A stretch of 64,000 nt of DNA from Axinella damicornis (Eukaryota > Porifera > Demospongiae > Axinellida > Axinellidae), in assembly GCA_963931865.1 (NCBI GenBank), contig OZ007507.1, positions 3,440,077 to 3,504,076 on the forward strand. The letters are read 5' to 3'. Shown one piece after another: positions 1-10,746 of this stretch. Position 1 is the first letter of the stretch; every line of letters begins with the position of its first letter. The notes under the pieces are model-generated. The model saw only the letters and a list, made by a program, of their open reading frames with translations. It searched no databases and was not told the DNA's origin. A program made the position numbers and the translations under genes.

Positions 1-9
1 GGGCGCGTG

Positions 10-25
10 CCTGGGAACGAGGCTA
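10..25. repeat. MITE right-end fragment
   Basis: CCTGGGAACGAGGCTA is the right terminus of the short palindromic element family found throughout this window. Its left part is outside the window or lost. Confidence 0.5.
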
Positions 26-61
26 GCTCTTGTTTACTAGCCAGATTTTATCTTGCAGCCA

Positions 62-245
62 TGGCTCTATAGCTACTTCTGCTCTACCTGGCTCTACCTC
101 TGCTCTACCTCTGCGGCTCTACCTTGGCTCTACTTCTGCTCTATCTGGCTCTACCGGACTCTACCTGGCTCTACCTCAGCTCTACCTCTGCTCTACCTGG
201 CTTTACCTCTGCTCTACCTGGCTCAGCTCTACCTCTGCTCTATGA
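62..245. repeat. CTCTACCTGG-type minisatellite
   Basis: Degenerate tandem array of units such as GGCTCTACCTCTGCTCTACC. Open reading frames through it are low-complexity (STSALPGSTS-like) and not credible genes. The same CTCTACC core forms the much longer array at 4615-5372. Confidence 0.8.
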
Positions 246-2047
246 TTGAGAGTTGGAAGCCTATTAAGGTCTCCAACTCAAACATTGTCAATTTTAGACA
301 TGGTGAGTAATGAAAGTTTCGTATGCGCTCTTGTCCAGACAGTGGTGTTGAGGACAACTTCACAACTCCTGTGACCTTTAGACACAGACTGGCCTGGACA
401 TGCAACAGATGGACAGCCACCCCACCAGCTTGCACTCACATTGAAACACTGACACTACATCCAAACAGAACACATGATTTGTAGCAACACACTACAGTAG
501 TCAAATGACACTGCATGGTGAAACTCCTTTCATATAATTTGTATGTATATGTAATAGGATGGTCCACTGTGGTATTTGGGATTAATAGCACGAGCAATGC
601 AGTCAGGAAGTGTAAAATAGCACGAGGCGAAGCCGAGTGCTATTTACTTCCTGACTGCATTGCAAGTGCTATTAATCCAAAATACCACAGTAGACCATCC
701 TATCACAGATTAATCCTACATCTTAGCTAGCTACATCACAGTGGTTTTCTTAGTGTTGCTGTTGGATGCGTTGGTGAAACTTGGAGCGTCCTCGACACGC
801 AGCAGGCACGGTTGGTAGCAAGCACTAGCGAGCGACTCAGGCCACGGTCACGGCATGCGTCGCTTCACGGTTTGGAACCAGAGCGTAGCTATGTACATCT
901 CAACAGCGCGTGCGAGCAGCTCGTCTACGGTGTATCCGCTCGTGAAACTTACTTTGGAGGCAGTCGCTTTCTCCGCTTCAGCCGTGCTCCCTTTGTCAAC
1001 CCTACAACTGATGGTAAGCTGTATAGGCTGCCTAGCAACCAGGTTCTGCAACAGCGTTACTAAGCGAAGTATTCGCCAATCAGCTTTCTATTACAGCAGT
1101 ACCTCGAGAAAAACGTGTAATACCAATCTGATTGGTTAACCAAGTGGTATATCAGATTAATGCGTACCGTGTAGTATAGAACTATTATATTGTAGGTTTT
1201 ATAGATGTAGGATTAATAATTTATGTTTATAATGACAGTACATTTCCCTGAATTTAATTGCAGACAGTAGCTAGCATTTCATACAGTATTTTTAACAACT
1301 CTTTCATGCACCTATTCGTATGACTAGTGCATTATGACATTGTATGATTCAAAATCACTGTTAAAGCCGATTGTTAGCTAATAATCGTTGATTAGAAATG
1401 AAAAATGATGCATGAGTGATGTATCCCATAGCTCTCATCAACACTTATGCTATTGGGTAATAATTATCAGGAGCCAATAATAACTCAAACCCAGGCTAAT
1501 AGATCCAACTCTACCCAAATGCTAAGCTACATGACCTATAGGCATAATTCAAATAGTTCCATAATCACTATGCAAAAAAAAAGTCTAGCAGCCTTCCCTC
1601 CATGCCAAAGGAAAACAAAAGAACCGGAAAAAAAAGAACAAGAAAAAGAAAACCAAAAAAAAAAACACAAAGGGGGAAAGAGAGAAAAAAAAAAAAAATA
1701 CAACCTAGCAACAACCCATCCCTCCGTGACAGGTCAGACACCGAAGTGTAAGCCTCAGGAGCGCTGGATAGGCGCCGGTGACTGGAATCACAGGAGGCTA
1801 ACCTGCTTTCAACCAGAACACCTTTCTTTAGCTTCGGTGGTCAAATGGGAACCGGCGTACTCAAGCTGCTAGGCGGGGAAGTCAGGAACCGGTGTGTACG
1901 GAGTGGCCCAGACTCGTACTCGGTTATTGGGGAGACGAACACTCAACCCCCAGGCTGTAAAGCAAGTGCTTAGCGAGTGTGCCATCCCGACTTCCCGCCA
2001 AAACCTGCTACAAATTCAATATTTAAAGCCCAAACCGGAAGTAGCCT
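246..2047. other. Intergenic, no gene recognised
   Basis: No exon with convincing splice sites or protein similarity was found. The stretch holds a foldback repeat (551-706), an AATCTGATTGGTTAACCAAGTG block near 1120-1145, and an A-rich tract around 1570-1700 that creates a spurious lysine-rich ORF. Confidence 0.5.
551..706. repeat. Foldback MITE-like element
   Basis: Imperfect inverted repeat. The left arm starts GTAATAGGATGGTCCACTG and the right arm ends with its near-complement (TAGACCATCCTATCAC). Both arms carry GGATTAATAGCAC and GCAGTCAGGAAGT blocks around a short centre at about 617-632. This fits a non-autonomous element; no transposase ORF is present. Confidence 0.7.
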
Positions 2048-2092
2048 GTTGCGCATGCGCGCAGGCTGACGGCAGAGTAAAATGGCGGCAGA
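2048..2092 (+). promoter_or_regulatory. Promoter block with NRF-1-like and YY1-like sites
   Basis: GCGCATGCGC (2051-2060) is the palindromic core of the NRF-1 motif, and AAAATGGCGGC (2079-2089) matches the YY1 motif that often lies just downstream of start sites of TATA-less housekeeping promoters. A good coding start follows at 2155 on the same strand. Motif matching is by eye only. Confidence 0.4.
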
Positions 2093-2154
2093 GTACTACT
2101 AAGGTCTTTAGTTTGTAGCAGTTTGCTACGTAGTATTACTGTGATCTTAGCGGC

Positions 2155-2337
2155 ATGGAATCACTAACGAAGTTTGGAGTCAGCATTGAACTGAGTAGGT
2201 GAGTAGACTAAGCCGGGCAGACGAAAAGAAGCGTGTGAGGTCTGAAACTTCCCCACATTGGTCTTACTTTGCTTCTGTGACGAGGAAGAATGTGCTGTCA
2301 CCGAAAGAAACGTTTGTGGAGGATGTCTGGGTTTTGG
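2155..2337 (+). CDS. Candidate 5' coding exon(s) of an unidentified gene
   Basis: An ATG at 2155 opens MESLTKFGVSIELSR and runs to a strong donor, AGTAG|GTGAGT, at about 2199. A second open stretch ending VLSPKETFVEDVWVL reaches another strong donor (GTTTTG|GTGAGTG, about 2337). I could not fix the acceptor between them. The promoter block just upstream supports a real gene start, but no later exon was found before the minus-strand BHMT gene and I recognise no family. It may be a broken gene or one whose remaining exons are very short. Confidence 0.25.
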
Positions 2338-2778
2338 TGAGTGTCATCAGCAAGAAGAAAGTAGTCCCTAGGTGTCTGCTTTAACAAAGGAAAGCAGTAC
2401 AGAGGCATGGCTTTATAGTCAGGAGAAGACAGCAGGGAATGTGAAGAGCAGCAGTACACACACACACACACACACACCACTTGGGTTCTACTACCGGATC
2501 GCGGACTCGCGTGCCCAAGTTTGGGAGGGACTTGGCCTACCACTTCCCGTCATGTGACCTCTACATAGCAGCTGCCTTCATACACTGCTAGAGAATCTTC
2601 TGTATACCACCAAAGACCTTGAATTCCAAATTTGCCAAGCAATTCCCATTATCCCCATCGAATGGGGTGCCTCTGGCTGCAGACCCTGGATTTAAAACGA
2701 TAACGATCTTTGTAGGTAGTCTATGAGCTGGTGGATGCAATAAGAGTCTCCTGAAGTATCCACAAGGTGAGAATAGAG
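2338..2778. other. Non-coding stretch with (CA)n tract
   Basis: Contains a short (CA)n run at about 2456-2476. I see no exon or element end beyond the MITE that starts at 2779. Confidence 0.4.
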
Positions 2779-3200
2779 TAGCCTCATTCCCGGGCCTACC
2801 CCGTTTTCTGTTCTTTAGTTTGTATTGACAATGATACACGGATGCGGAAGAGCAGCGAAAAACGGGGAAGGCCTGGTATCATTCGCCACCTGAGTGATGA
2901 CAGGTAGGATGCGAGGTGGACGTGGGGGGGGGGCGTAGCCATTTCAGCAGGGAAGCTGTGTAGAGCATCTAGAGTCTCGACTAGCCTAGCCAACTTGGCT
3001 AGCGAACCTTGGATGATAAACGGCCAGTGTTTAAACTTATTTGCGGTTGCCCCCCTACATCCACCTGACATCACTCACGTGATGAATGATACCTGTATAG
3101 GCTACCTTCCCCGTTTTTCGCCGCCCTTCCGCATCCGTGTATTATTGTCAACGCAAACCGAAGAACAGAAAAAAACGGGGTAGGCCTGGGAATGAGGCTA
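2779..3200. repeat. About 420-bp MITE with long terminal inverted repeats
   Basis: The left end is TAGCCTCATTCCCGGGCCTA and the right end is its complement, GGCCTGGGAATGAGGCTA. The inverted arms continue for roughly 80 bp on each side (CCCCGTTTT... / ...AAAACGGGG, with the conserved block ACACGGATGCGGAAG). It is the largest member in the window of the family with TAGCCTCGTTCCCAGG ends. Confidence 0.75.
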
Positions 3201-3536
3201 TATGTGCAGCACTGTGAAACTACGGTCATCCCCAGAATGGTATATCTACTGCACTGTCAATCTGATTGGTCAGTTGAAAAGTCCATCCCACTTGCATCGA
3301 TTCATTTTCATCGCATTTGTTCCCACCTCCATTCTTTCAGTAGTACGATACCTGTGTGTGTGTGTGGGGGGGGGGGGGGGGGGGGGGGGGTGCATGTGTG
3401 GGTGTTGTGGGGGTTTTTTTGTGTGTGGGTGTGGGTGTGTGTTGTGATGTGTGTGTGTGTGTGTGCATGTGCAAGCGTGGGAGGGGAACAATATACAATG
3501 TGTTCAATGGTCCTCCCTGATATACCCTCCTATTAT
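3201..3536. repeat. Poly-G and (GT)n tracts downstream of BHMT
   Basis: A G-run of about 25 bases starts at 3366 and is followed by GT-rich sequence to about 3475. It lies immediately 3' of the BHMT-like gene. No poly(A) signal could be assigned. Confidence 0.6.
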
Positions 3537-4602
3537 TCAGCGTCTATAGCTGTACATGTACCTGCTAGCAGGAGGCTTCCTGCCAAGGGTCTCCGCCATG
3601 GCTCTGGTGTAGTTGCCTGTGTTCCCACAACAGATGCCAATGTACTTCAGACCCATGTCCATGCACCATTTTGTGAATTTCACAATCTCCACCTCACTGA
3701 CGTAGAAGGCATCCACGCCATGTGGATAAACTGGGTTGTTGTCCGGGCAACACTTGTCAGTGAGCTTGGTCCAGCCTGGTTCTTCTTTCGTTGTGCGATA
3801 TGCTATAGGCAGTGCACACACCTTCTCTGGGGGGATTTCCTTCACAATCTCCTCCACCACTTCCATCATTGTCTCTGGCCCACGGAAGCAGTTGGTACCC
3901 ACTAGAGACGCCCCCATATCCAGCAGCTGGCGGCAAGCCTTAGCAATGGGCACTCCATCCACTGTTGACAGCACTCCCTCCTTGTTTCGACCATATACCG
4001 CAAACGTGATGACTGCAGGGAGACCAAATGACTTGATCACCTCCAGAGCAATCTTTGCCTCTGCAAGGTGGGAAATGGTTTCGGCAATGATGTAATCCAC
4101 TCCTTCCTCCTTTGACCAGCGGACCTGCTCTTCAAATAAGGCACGTATCTCCCCTGCAGGGTCCTCCACTGTGGGGTCAAGAAAGAGGTTTGTGTTACTG
4201 ATGCCACCAGCAAAGAGGGTCCCGGTTTCCTCTGCTATCTCCCTTGCAATCTGCAGAGCAGAGCGGTTGATTCGTTCAAGGTCATCTTCACGACCAATCA
4301 TACGCATCCATTTGCGATGAGTGTGATACTACAAGGACAATAAAACAAGTAATTCAAATTTCATAGCACACACTCAGCACTAATACCTGGAAGGCCTCAG
4401 TGACATCAGTGCCACTGTGGATGAACATGCGGTGGACCATCTTCAGCACCTCTGGCTGTTCCAGAATGAATTCTGGGATCCACACCCCGTGGGCGACATA
4501 CCCCATGCGAGCAAGTGCAAGCAGGTAGCCCTCTGCACACAGGATAGTCTCTCCAGCTGCCAGCCGCTCCAAAAGGCCTCGCCGAACTGCAGAGATTGGC
4601 AT
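3537..4602 (-). CDS. BHMT-like: Homocysteine S-methyltransferase, BHMT-like
   Basis: Two exons in minus-strand order, 4602-4387 and 4328-3537, join in phase 0 at GT/AG sites to give 335 aa. The family transfers a methyl group from betaine (or a related donor) to homocysteine, making methionine in the cytosol with a catalytic zinc. Family features seen: GLLERLAAGE near the N-terminus, VTEAFQ at the exon junction, GTNCFRGPETM carrying the first zinc Cys, and YIGICCGNTG supplying the paired Cys. The C-terminus stops about 35 residues after the Cys pair, so it lacks the extended oligomerisation tail of vertebrate BHMT. Donor specificity (betaine or S-methylmethionine) cannot be judged. The start ATG at 4602 sits directly against a minisatellite. 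Confidence 0.88.
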
Positions 4603-4614
4603 GAACAGTGGCCC

Positions 4615-5372
4615 CTGACTCTACCTGGGCTCTACCTGTCAGTGACTCTACCTGACTCTACCTGACTCTACTGGACTCTACCTGACTCTACTGGACTCTA
4701 CCTGACTCTACTGGACTCTACCTGACTCTACCCGACTCTACCAGAGGCTCTACCTGACTCTACCTGACTCTACCTGACTCTACCAGAGGCTCTACCTGAC
4801 TCTACCAGAGGCTCTACCTGACTCTACCTGACTCTACCAGAGGCTCTACCTAACTCTACCTGACTCTACCTGACTCTACCTGACTCTACCAGAGGCTCTA
4901 CCCGACTCTACCGGACTCTACCCGACTCTACCAGGGGCTCCACCTGACTCTAGCTAACTCTACTTGACTCTACCAGGGGCTCTACCCGACTACCTGACTC
5001 TACCAGGGGCTCTAACAGTTACTGACTCTACCAGAGGCTCTACCTGACTCTACCAGGGGCTCTACCTGACTCTACAAGGGGCTCTACCAAACTCTACCTG
5101 ACTCTACCAGAGGCTCTACCTGACTCTACCAGGGGCTCTACCTGACTCTACGAGGGGCTCTACCAAACTCTACCTGGGCTCCACCTGACTCTAGCTAACT
5201 CTACTTGACTCTACCAGGGGCTCTACCTGACTCTACCTGACTCTACCAGCTAGTACATTGTACTAGGGGCTCTACTGGACTCTACCTGACTCTACCTGAC
5301 TCTACCAGGCTCTACCAGGGGCTCTACCTGACTCTAACGGGCTCTACCAGGGGCTCTACATGTACCTGACTC
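4615..5372. repeat. CTCTACCTGA minisatellite upstream of BHMT
   Basis: About 750 bp of CTCTACCTGA / CTCTACCAGGGG-type units, beginning within 15 bp of the BHMT start codon. Higher-order units alternate (CTGACTCTACC and AGAGGCTCTACC). Any 5'UTR or promoter of BHMT must lie within or beyond it. Confidence 0.85.
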
Positions 5373-5443
5373 TCTTCATGCGAAAGAATGTGTAGCAACT
5401 CCCCCCCTTCTTAGTGTACAGGGTCAAGATGCCGGTCACAGCT

Positions 5444-5735
5444 GTTCAGCAACAAAATTAATTGGGCGAGCCTGAGCGAGTCCCACACAGGTGACTACAA
5501 GTGTAATTTGGTCATCCAGTAGTAGTTCAGCAACAAAATTAATTGGGCGAGCCTGAGCGAGTCCCACACAGGTGACTACAAGTGTAATTTGGTCATCCAG
5601 TAGCAGTTCAGCAACAAAATTAATTGGGCGAGCCTGAGCGAGTCCCACACAGGTGACTACAAGTGTAATTTGGTCATCCAGTAGCAGTTCAGCAACAAAA
5701 TTAATTGGGCGAGCCTGAGCGAGTCCCACACAGGT
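5444..5735. repeat. 81-bp tandem repeat, about 3.6 copies
   Basis: The unit starts GTTCAGCAACAAAATTAATT at 5444, 5525, 5606 and 5687, and copies are nearly identical. Because 81 is divisible by 3, the minus strand stays open through all copies (27-residue repeat containing LAQARPINFVAE). No start context or flanking exon supports a protein. Confidence 0.85.
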
Positions 5736-6538
5736 TTGCTGTGATTTCTCTGTATTGTACGTCGTGCAGTATAATGTAATGCAGCTCTTATTTTGCGATC
5801 AACTTTCCCTGCGCGTCTTGATGTGTACATGCATGCCATGCAATTTTCGTGTGACCTGTAAATCATGATGGAGTCTTCTAGCATCTCTGAACAAAGAAGC
5901 GGCTTCGATGTAGGAGGGAACGAGAAAGGGCCCGCCACTGCCGAAACGGCGGAAGAAAAGGGACAGCGGCTGAAGCAGTAACAAGACAGAGACAGAGTTA
6001 ACGAGCTGCTCAAAGCGTCGATGAGAGGGAGGCCAGACAGGAGAGAATGAGAGCAGCTCAACAAAGACCTCGTCTGCAGCATGAGGCCGTGCACCTCCTA
6101 GACTGCTTCAGCTAACCAGACTCACAGTTCCTGTGTTGCCATGCAGTGTACAAGCCAGTGTACTGCAAAAGTTTGTCAGTTTGAGTGACGGCCTGATGTT
6201 GTGCTATTCTCTGTCGCATTCTGATGACACCTGCAAATGCTAGCCACGTTCCCAGGCTCACGCGGCCTGGGAATGAGGCTACATATAGCTACATTCGCTC
6301 AGGCTCAGCCCACAATGTCATGCATCCTTCTAGAATTGAAAGCGATACCCTATATACATGTACCTGGCTTGGTTGTTCCTCCAGAAGCCATTATCAACTC
6401 CGTTAGGAGCAGAGTGGCAAAGGTCACCTCGTGTGCAGACGGTGCCAGCTAGGCCTTCGTAGTCAAGTCTGGGATGCTATAGGTGTGTGTGTGTGTGTAC
6501 ATAATTAAAAGTGCATGTGCATGTTTGGAGTGGGAATA
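5736..6538. other. Intergenic; decayed ORF-like sequence and MITE remnant
   Basis: A short plus-strand frame at 5865-5981 (begins MMESSSISEQRSGF) and later frames rich in Arg/Gln look like a decayed mobile-element or coding fragment; I cannot identify it. A short palindromic MITE core (CCCAGGCTCACGCGGCCTGGGAATGAGGCTA in two halves) lies at about 6248-6282, and a (GT)n run at 6484-6500. Confidence 0.3.
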
Positions 6539-6962
6539 GCACATTTGCATAAGTCTCACCAAACATTTCTGGGGGGAGGGGCAATGGCAATCTGGATTTC
6601 GGGATGCACGTAGGCCTTACAGTAGCGAGTGAAGCCTCCAGGGTTGAAGTCTAAAGGTTGTTTAGTTTTGGCAGTTAGAGATACCAAAAACTGCACTTTT
6701 CTCATATGTTAAGTCATGGATAATTAAGACTTAATTATCCATGGTTAAGTACGGTTGGGGGGTGACCTAATTAGCCCTCCAACCATAATTATAGGAAAAG
6801 TGCAATCTTTGGTGCCCTCTAACCGCAAAACTAAACATCCTTTAGGCTTCAAACCTGGAGACTTTACTAACTACCCTAAGACCTACATGCACCCAAAAAA
6901 TCAGATTGCCAGCACCTTCAGAAAGTTCTTGGTGGGCTCTATTAAGACTTATGCAAATGTGC
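6539..6962. repeat. About 424-bp foldback MITE
   Basis: The left terminus GCACATTTGCATAAGTCT is matched by AGACTTATGCAAATGTGC at the right. The arms stay complementary almost to the centre (CATGGATAATTAAG / CTTAATTATCCATG, 6716-6744). No coding capacity. Confidence 0.8.
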
Positions 6963-7231
6963 CATAATTTGTGCAAAAGTAATACTTACCCTCGAGTCGG
7001 CCTCTCAGCTCAGACGTAGGCTACGTACAGTCGATCGATCGATTGTCTGATCTGGCGAAGCCTAGCCAGACCCTCGAGCGCGGAGAGAGAGCGCCATGCG
7101 CCAGCCTATTACGTCATCGTTCGTTACGTAACGTAATTGCGTAATCGGGAAATCCCCTGCTGTTTACAACGGTCCACCATAATCGTAGTGAAAAGCACAC
7201 ACTATATAGCCACGCGAAACTAGGACGAAGG
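6963..7231. promoter_or_regulatory. Upstream region of IgSF gene A
   Basis: 270 bp between the MITE and the start codon of gene A. It contains a (CGAT)n stretch at about 7032-7044 and several ACGTAA/ACGTCA-like half sites at 7110-7135. No defined core promoter motif can be assigned. Confidence 0.3.
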
Positions 7232-9432
7232 ATGGCTTCATCTGGCATCACAGGGCGTGTCTTTTGTCTGCTCCTCCTTGCATTAGTGAGGAAGGGGGCA
7301 ACGCAAGGTAGGTGGAAGCAGACTCTGAGTAGCAACCTTCATTCACTCATCTATACTATTCATGTGTCCTCAGGCTCAGGAGAAGGCGGATTAGACCTCG
7401 GGTGCACAAGACTCTCTGACACGAGCTACACTCGACTCCACCAAACTGGGCGGGATATCACCCTGAGGTGCCCTAGGCAGTGTTCTAATGATACCCCCAT
7501 CTGGTATCATACACTACAGCCTAACAGTAACTCTGCAGTGACGGAAACACACTATGGCCCAGAGCTGGTTCTCTCCTTCACCAAGCCCCCCACACGGAAC
7601 AGCGTGGGATACTTCTGCTGTGCGTGTGCTGGCGAGCACCCAAAATATAACTCGTGCTGCTTTGGAGTGGGCTGTAAGTGATCTATATATACAGTTAAGT
7701 TAACCTGAATTCTATCCCCAACACTACTATGTACTACTGCCTGTGTTTGATTAATAACCCTTTCAACGCTATGGACTTAGGATTGGTTTCCTTGCTCACA
7801 TTCACATGTTCACAATTGCCTGGGAACAAGACATGAACCATGCTAGCCCCAGGTTTGTGAATTCTCAAGGCCTCCTTCTAACCCCCTAGACAGCCTGGTT
7901 GTACTCTCTACAGTAGCAAACAAAACAGGCCCTTCCTGCCACGTACCATTGAGCCAAATTCCCACTTCTCACCAGACACCATGCAGCACACAACACTATT
8001 TAGTATATTGTGTGTTCTTCTATACTTGGCACAAGCTCTGCCATTGCTGGCGTTGCTACGTTGCTAGACTCACCCTCCCCTGCAAACAGTGTTGCTATGC
8101 CAAGCACAGCGTGCGCAGTATGGGGGGTGATCAGTGTCAAAATGGGGGTAGCGATCTAGAGGGGGGTGATTTCAAGTTGACGGGTATACTTTGCAATAGG
8201 GGGTGCACTTCAGAATCTGATCGGCTTGCACAATTTACTGAGTGGCTCTCCACAGGAGCTTATGAGCGCCGCGAAGCGCTGTGAAGGGGCGTCAAACTAC
8301 CATACTTGTTAGGGTTCCATCTTTCTTGAATTAACAAACGATCGAGATGGCTAGCGTTCGTCTTTTGACGATGCGCCCTTGGTGGGACTGCATGCCATTG
8401 GTACCTGTGAAGCCTATAATTTGGGCTCTAAGCTTATACTTGATGGCTATCTCAAGCCTCGTGAGTATCATTGAATAGCTCTATTTTACGTCACTCCATT
8501 AACTGGGCCCACGGAGCACCTATGTACTGTAGGGATAATAATCGGGATATTAAAAACCCATCATAATTTTATCGTGGTGGTTTTGCAAGTATCGTCATAT
8601 CGAAATAATTATTGTAATATCAAAAGCCCATCATAGTTGTATCGTGGTGGTTTTACAATATTCTTTTCCCATTATTAAACAGCAGTGCTTTATTTGGCAT
8701 ACTGTAGCTGAAATTTCATTGTAATAGAACCATTGTTATGCTCTGTTACTATGGTTCTACTGAAATACTTCGTGTAATGACTATCGTGATGATCGTGGCA
8801 GCAAAGGCAATGACAATCATCTTATTACATTGTACATATCATAATGTACTGGACTAGTATAAGGCCCAAGGTTCATGCCATAATACAAAGCTTGCTCTAT
8901 TATTATCGAGTACATTAACTATCTCTTCTATCCTCTTCCTAACTCTTCACAGTAAGACCATGCACTGGTTTAAGATTTAATATTCGAACCATCATTAAAG
9001 CTTCATCAATGTTCATGCATATGCATACAACTGTAGATAGCCCTGAAGTATTTAGCTTCCGAACTACGCACGAGAAAACAGAAGTCAAAGGACTGTATGT
9101 GGGACAAAGTGTTCAGATGAAGTGTGCTGTCTACGGATACCCTGGAAAAGATACAGTTGCCGAGATTGTAGGCCCACCAGGAATCATTGCAACATGCGAG
9201 CCTGTCAACAGCTTGTACGAGGCTGTGTGTACGGTTGACATCCCCCAAGTGACTGTGGATCACTCGGGACTCTACACCTGCCAGGGAGTGTTGACCATCA
9301 CCCAGGCAGGAGAGACCGGTCAGGAGAGATCGGATGATGTACTTCGGAAGGAACTGGTTGTTTATGGTAAGTGAGACTGATTCATCATTGGCCTAAGCAT
9401 GTATGTATGGTTAAACTCCACAGATACCCCCT

Positions 9433-9477
<45 letters not shown>

Positions 9478-9499
9478 CACACACACATGCACACACACA

Positions 9500-9574
<75 letters not shown>

Positions 9575-10525
9575 CACACACACACACAACACACACACAC
9601 ACAGAGCCACCAACCATCACTAACTTGGGCCAAGAAGACAGTGCTGACGATGACAGTGTTACATTTGTATGCACGGTCGAATGCAGCATTGACTTCCAAA
9701 TCACGTGGCTGCACAATCGCACTCGGCTGAACATCACTGAAGATGGAAAGTACCAGACATTCAACAGTGGGTCTAACCAGCACAAGCTGAGAGTGCTACT
9801 GACCTCAACCAGTGATGTGGGAGGGTACACGTGTGTGATCAACACAGCATTCAAGTTGAACGAATCCGCAAGGAGCATTGGATTCTGGATTACTGGTAAG
9901 TCCAGTCTGTGTCAGTTATAAACTGCTATGTTCATGACTAACATGTATTTCCTCGCTCCATGGTGATGCGATCTCTGTCTCCTCACTGCAGCAAAAGGTG
10001 AGTTACTCTATCGGTACAACCAACCAGTCGATGTGATATTATGTCACATGCTGTACTCTTCATTCTTCTATAGAATATAAACAACTCCCAGACCTTCCAG
10101 GTCCTCAGGAGGAACAGGAATTGTCTTCTAAGGTCATCTCTGTCATTATAGTTCTGTCTGTGACCTTTGTTGTCATCATCACAGCCTTGATAAGCATCAG
10201 TGTGCGGATGCTTAAAGGTGAGAACATGCGATCTAGCTCTCACAGTGCATGAAGGGCCCACTTTTGAAATGAGTTTGTTTCTCCTGTAGTTTACCGAGCC
10301 AACCGTGCAAAGATAGAAAGCGAGAGGAGAAGTGATGAGGTACATGTACCACTTCAGCCAAGACAAGAAGAAGCTGGGGATCCGGAGATTGACAGCTTGT
10401 CAGATACAGACTCGGATGGACCATCCCACTTGAGGGAGGAGGACAGGGAGATATTCAGGAGTGTAGAGGTCATTAAGGGTCCAACTGCACTGCGCCTCAG
10501 AAGACAACCACTTCAGTCCTCTTAG
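7232..10525 (+). CDS. IgSF receptor A (single-pass type I)
   Basis: Seven coding exons: 7232-7307, 7374-7673, 9037-9366, 9605-9895, 9992-9997, 10074-10217 and 10290-10525. All introns are phase 1 and GT/AG, giving 460 aa. Residues 1-25 are a signal peptide (core VFCLLLLALV). Residues 26-125 form the cysteine-rich N-terminal Ig-like domain (LRCPRQC, IWYH, GYFCCAC, SCCFGVGC). Residues 126-235 and 236-332 are Ig domains with SGLYTCQG and GGYTCVI F-strands. One helix (VISVIIVLSVTFVVIITAL) spans the membrane, followed by a 78-residue acidic tail (SDTDSDGPS) without an ITIM or kinase. The fifth exon is only 6 nt and, being phase-neutral, may be optional. A cell-surface recognition or adhesion role is inferred from architecture only. 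Confidence 0.8.
7674..9036 (+). other. Intron 2 of gene A
   Basis: 1.36-kb intron. It has two similar blocks at about 8547-8660 (ATAATCGGGATATTAAAA... / ATAATTATTGTAATATCAAA...) that look like a short diverged direct duplication. No nested exon found. Confidence 0.5.
9436..9604. repeat. (CA)n microsatellite ending in a splice acceptor
   Basis: Long (CA)n run that finishes as ...CACACACAG and directly supplies the acceptor of the third Ig exon of gene A (exon starts 9605). There is no ordinary pyrimidine tract. All ORFs across it are artefacts. Confidence 0.9.
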
Positions 10526-10746
10526 GTATCAGACAACTGCAGCAACTACAGTTTTCTTTTCTCCTGTATACATGATTGTATACTACCCCATCCAACCTCC
10601 ACCTCTATATGCTGTGTAGTTCCATACATTTCCATCAACTTCTGAGAGACAAACCAATTTAATGATACAGTGCAGAAGGTGGTGGGTTAGAAAAATATAT
10701 CATTAGTAACTGATCTGCAATTTCTAATGACAGTATGATTGTCACA

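Noticed and set aside
1447..1872. 141-codon Lys-rich ORF
   Set aside because: Produced by an A-rich tract; composition is not protein-like and no splice context is present.
5436..5729. 97-residue repeat protein on the minus strand
   Set aside because: It arises because the tandem unit is 81 bp (27 codons). No signal, splice site or homology.
7201..7212. TATA box of gene A (CTATATAG)
   Set aside because: It lies only about 25 bp before the start codon, which would leave essentially no 5'UTR.
9362..9921. ORFs of Thr-His or Cys-Val repeats
   Set aside because: Translations of a (CA)n microsatellite. The real exon is 9605-9895 in one frame.
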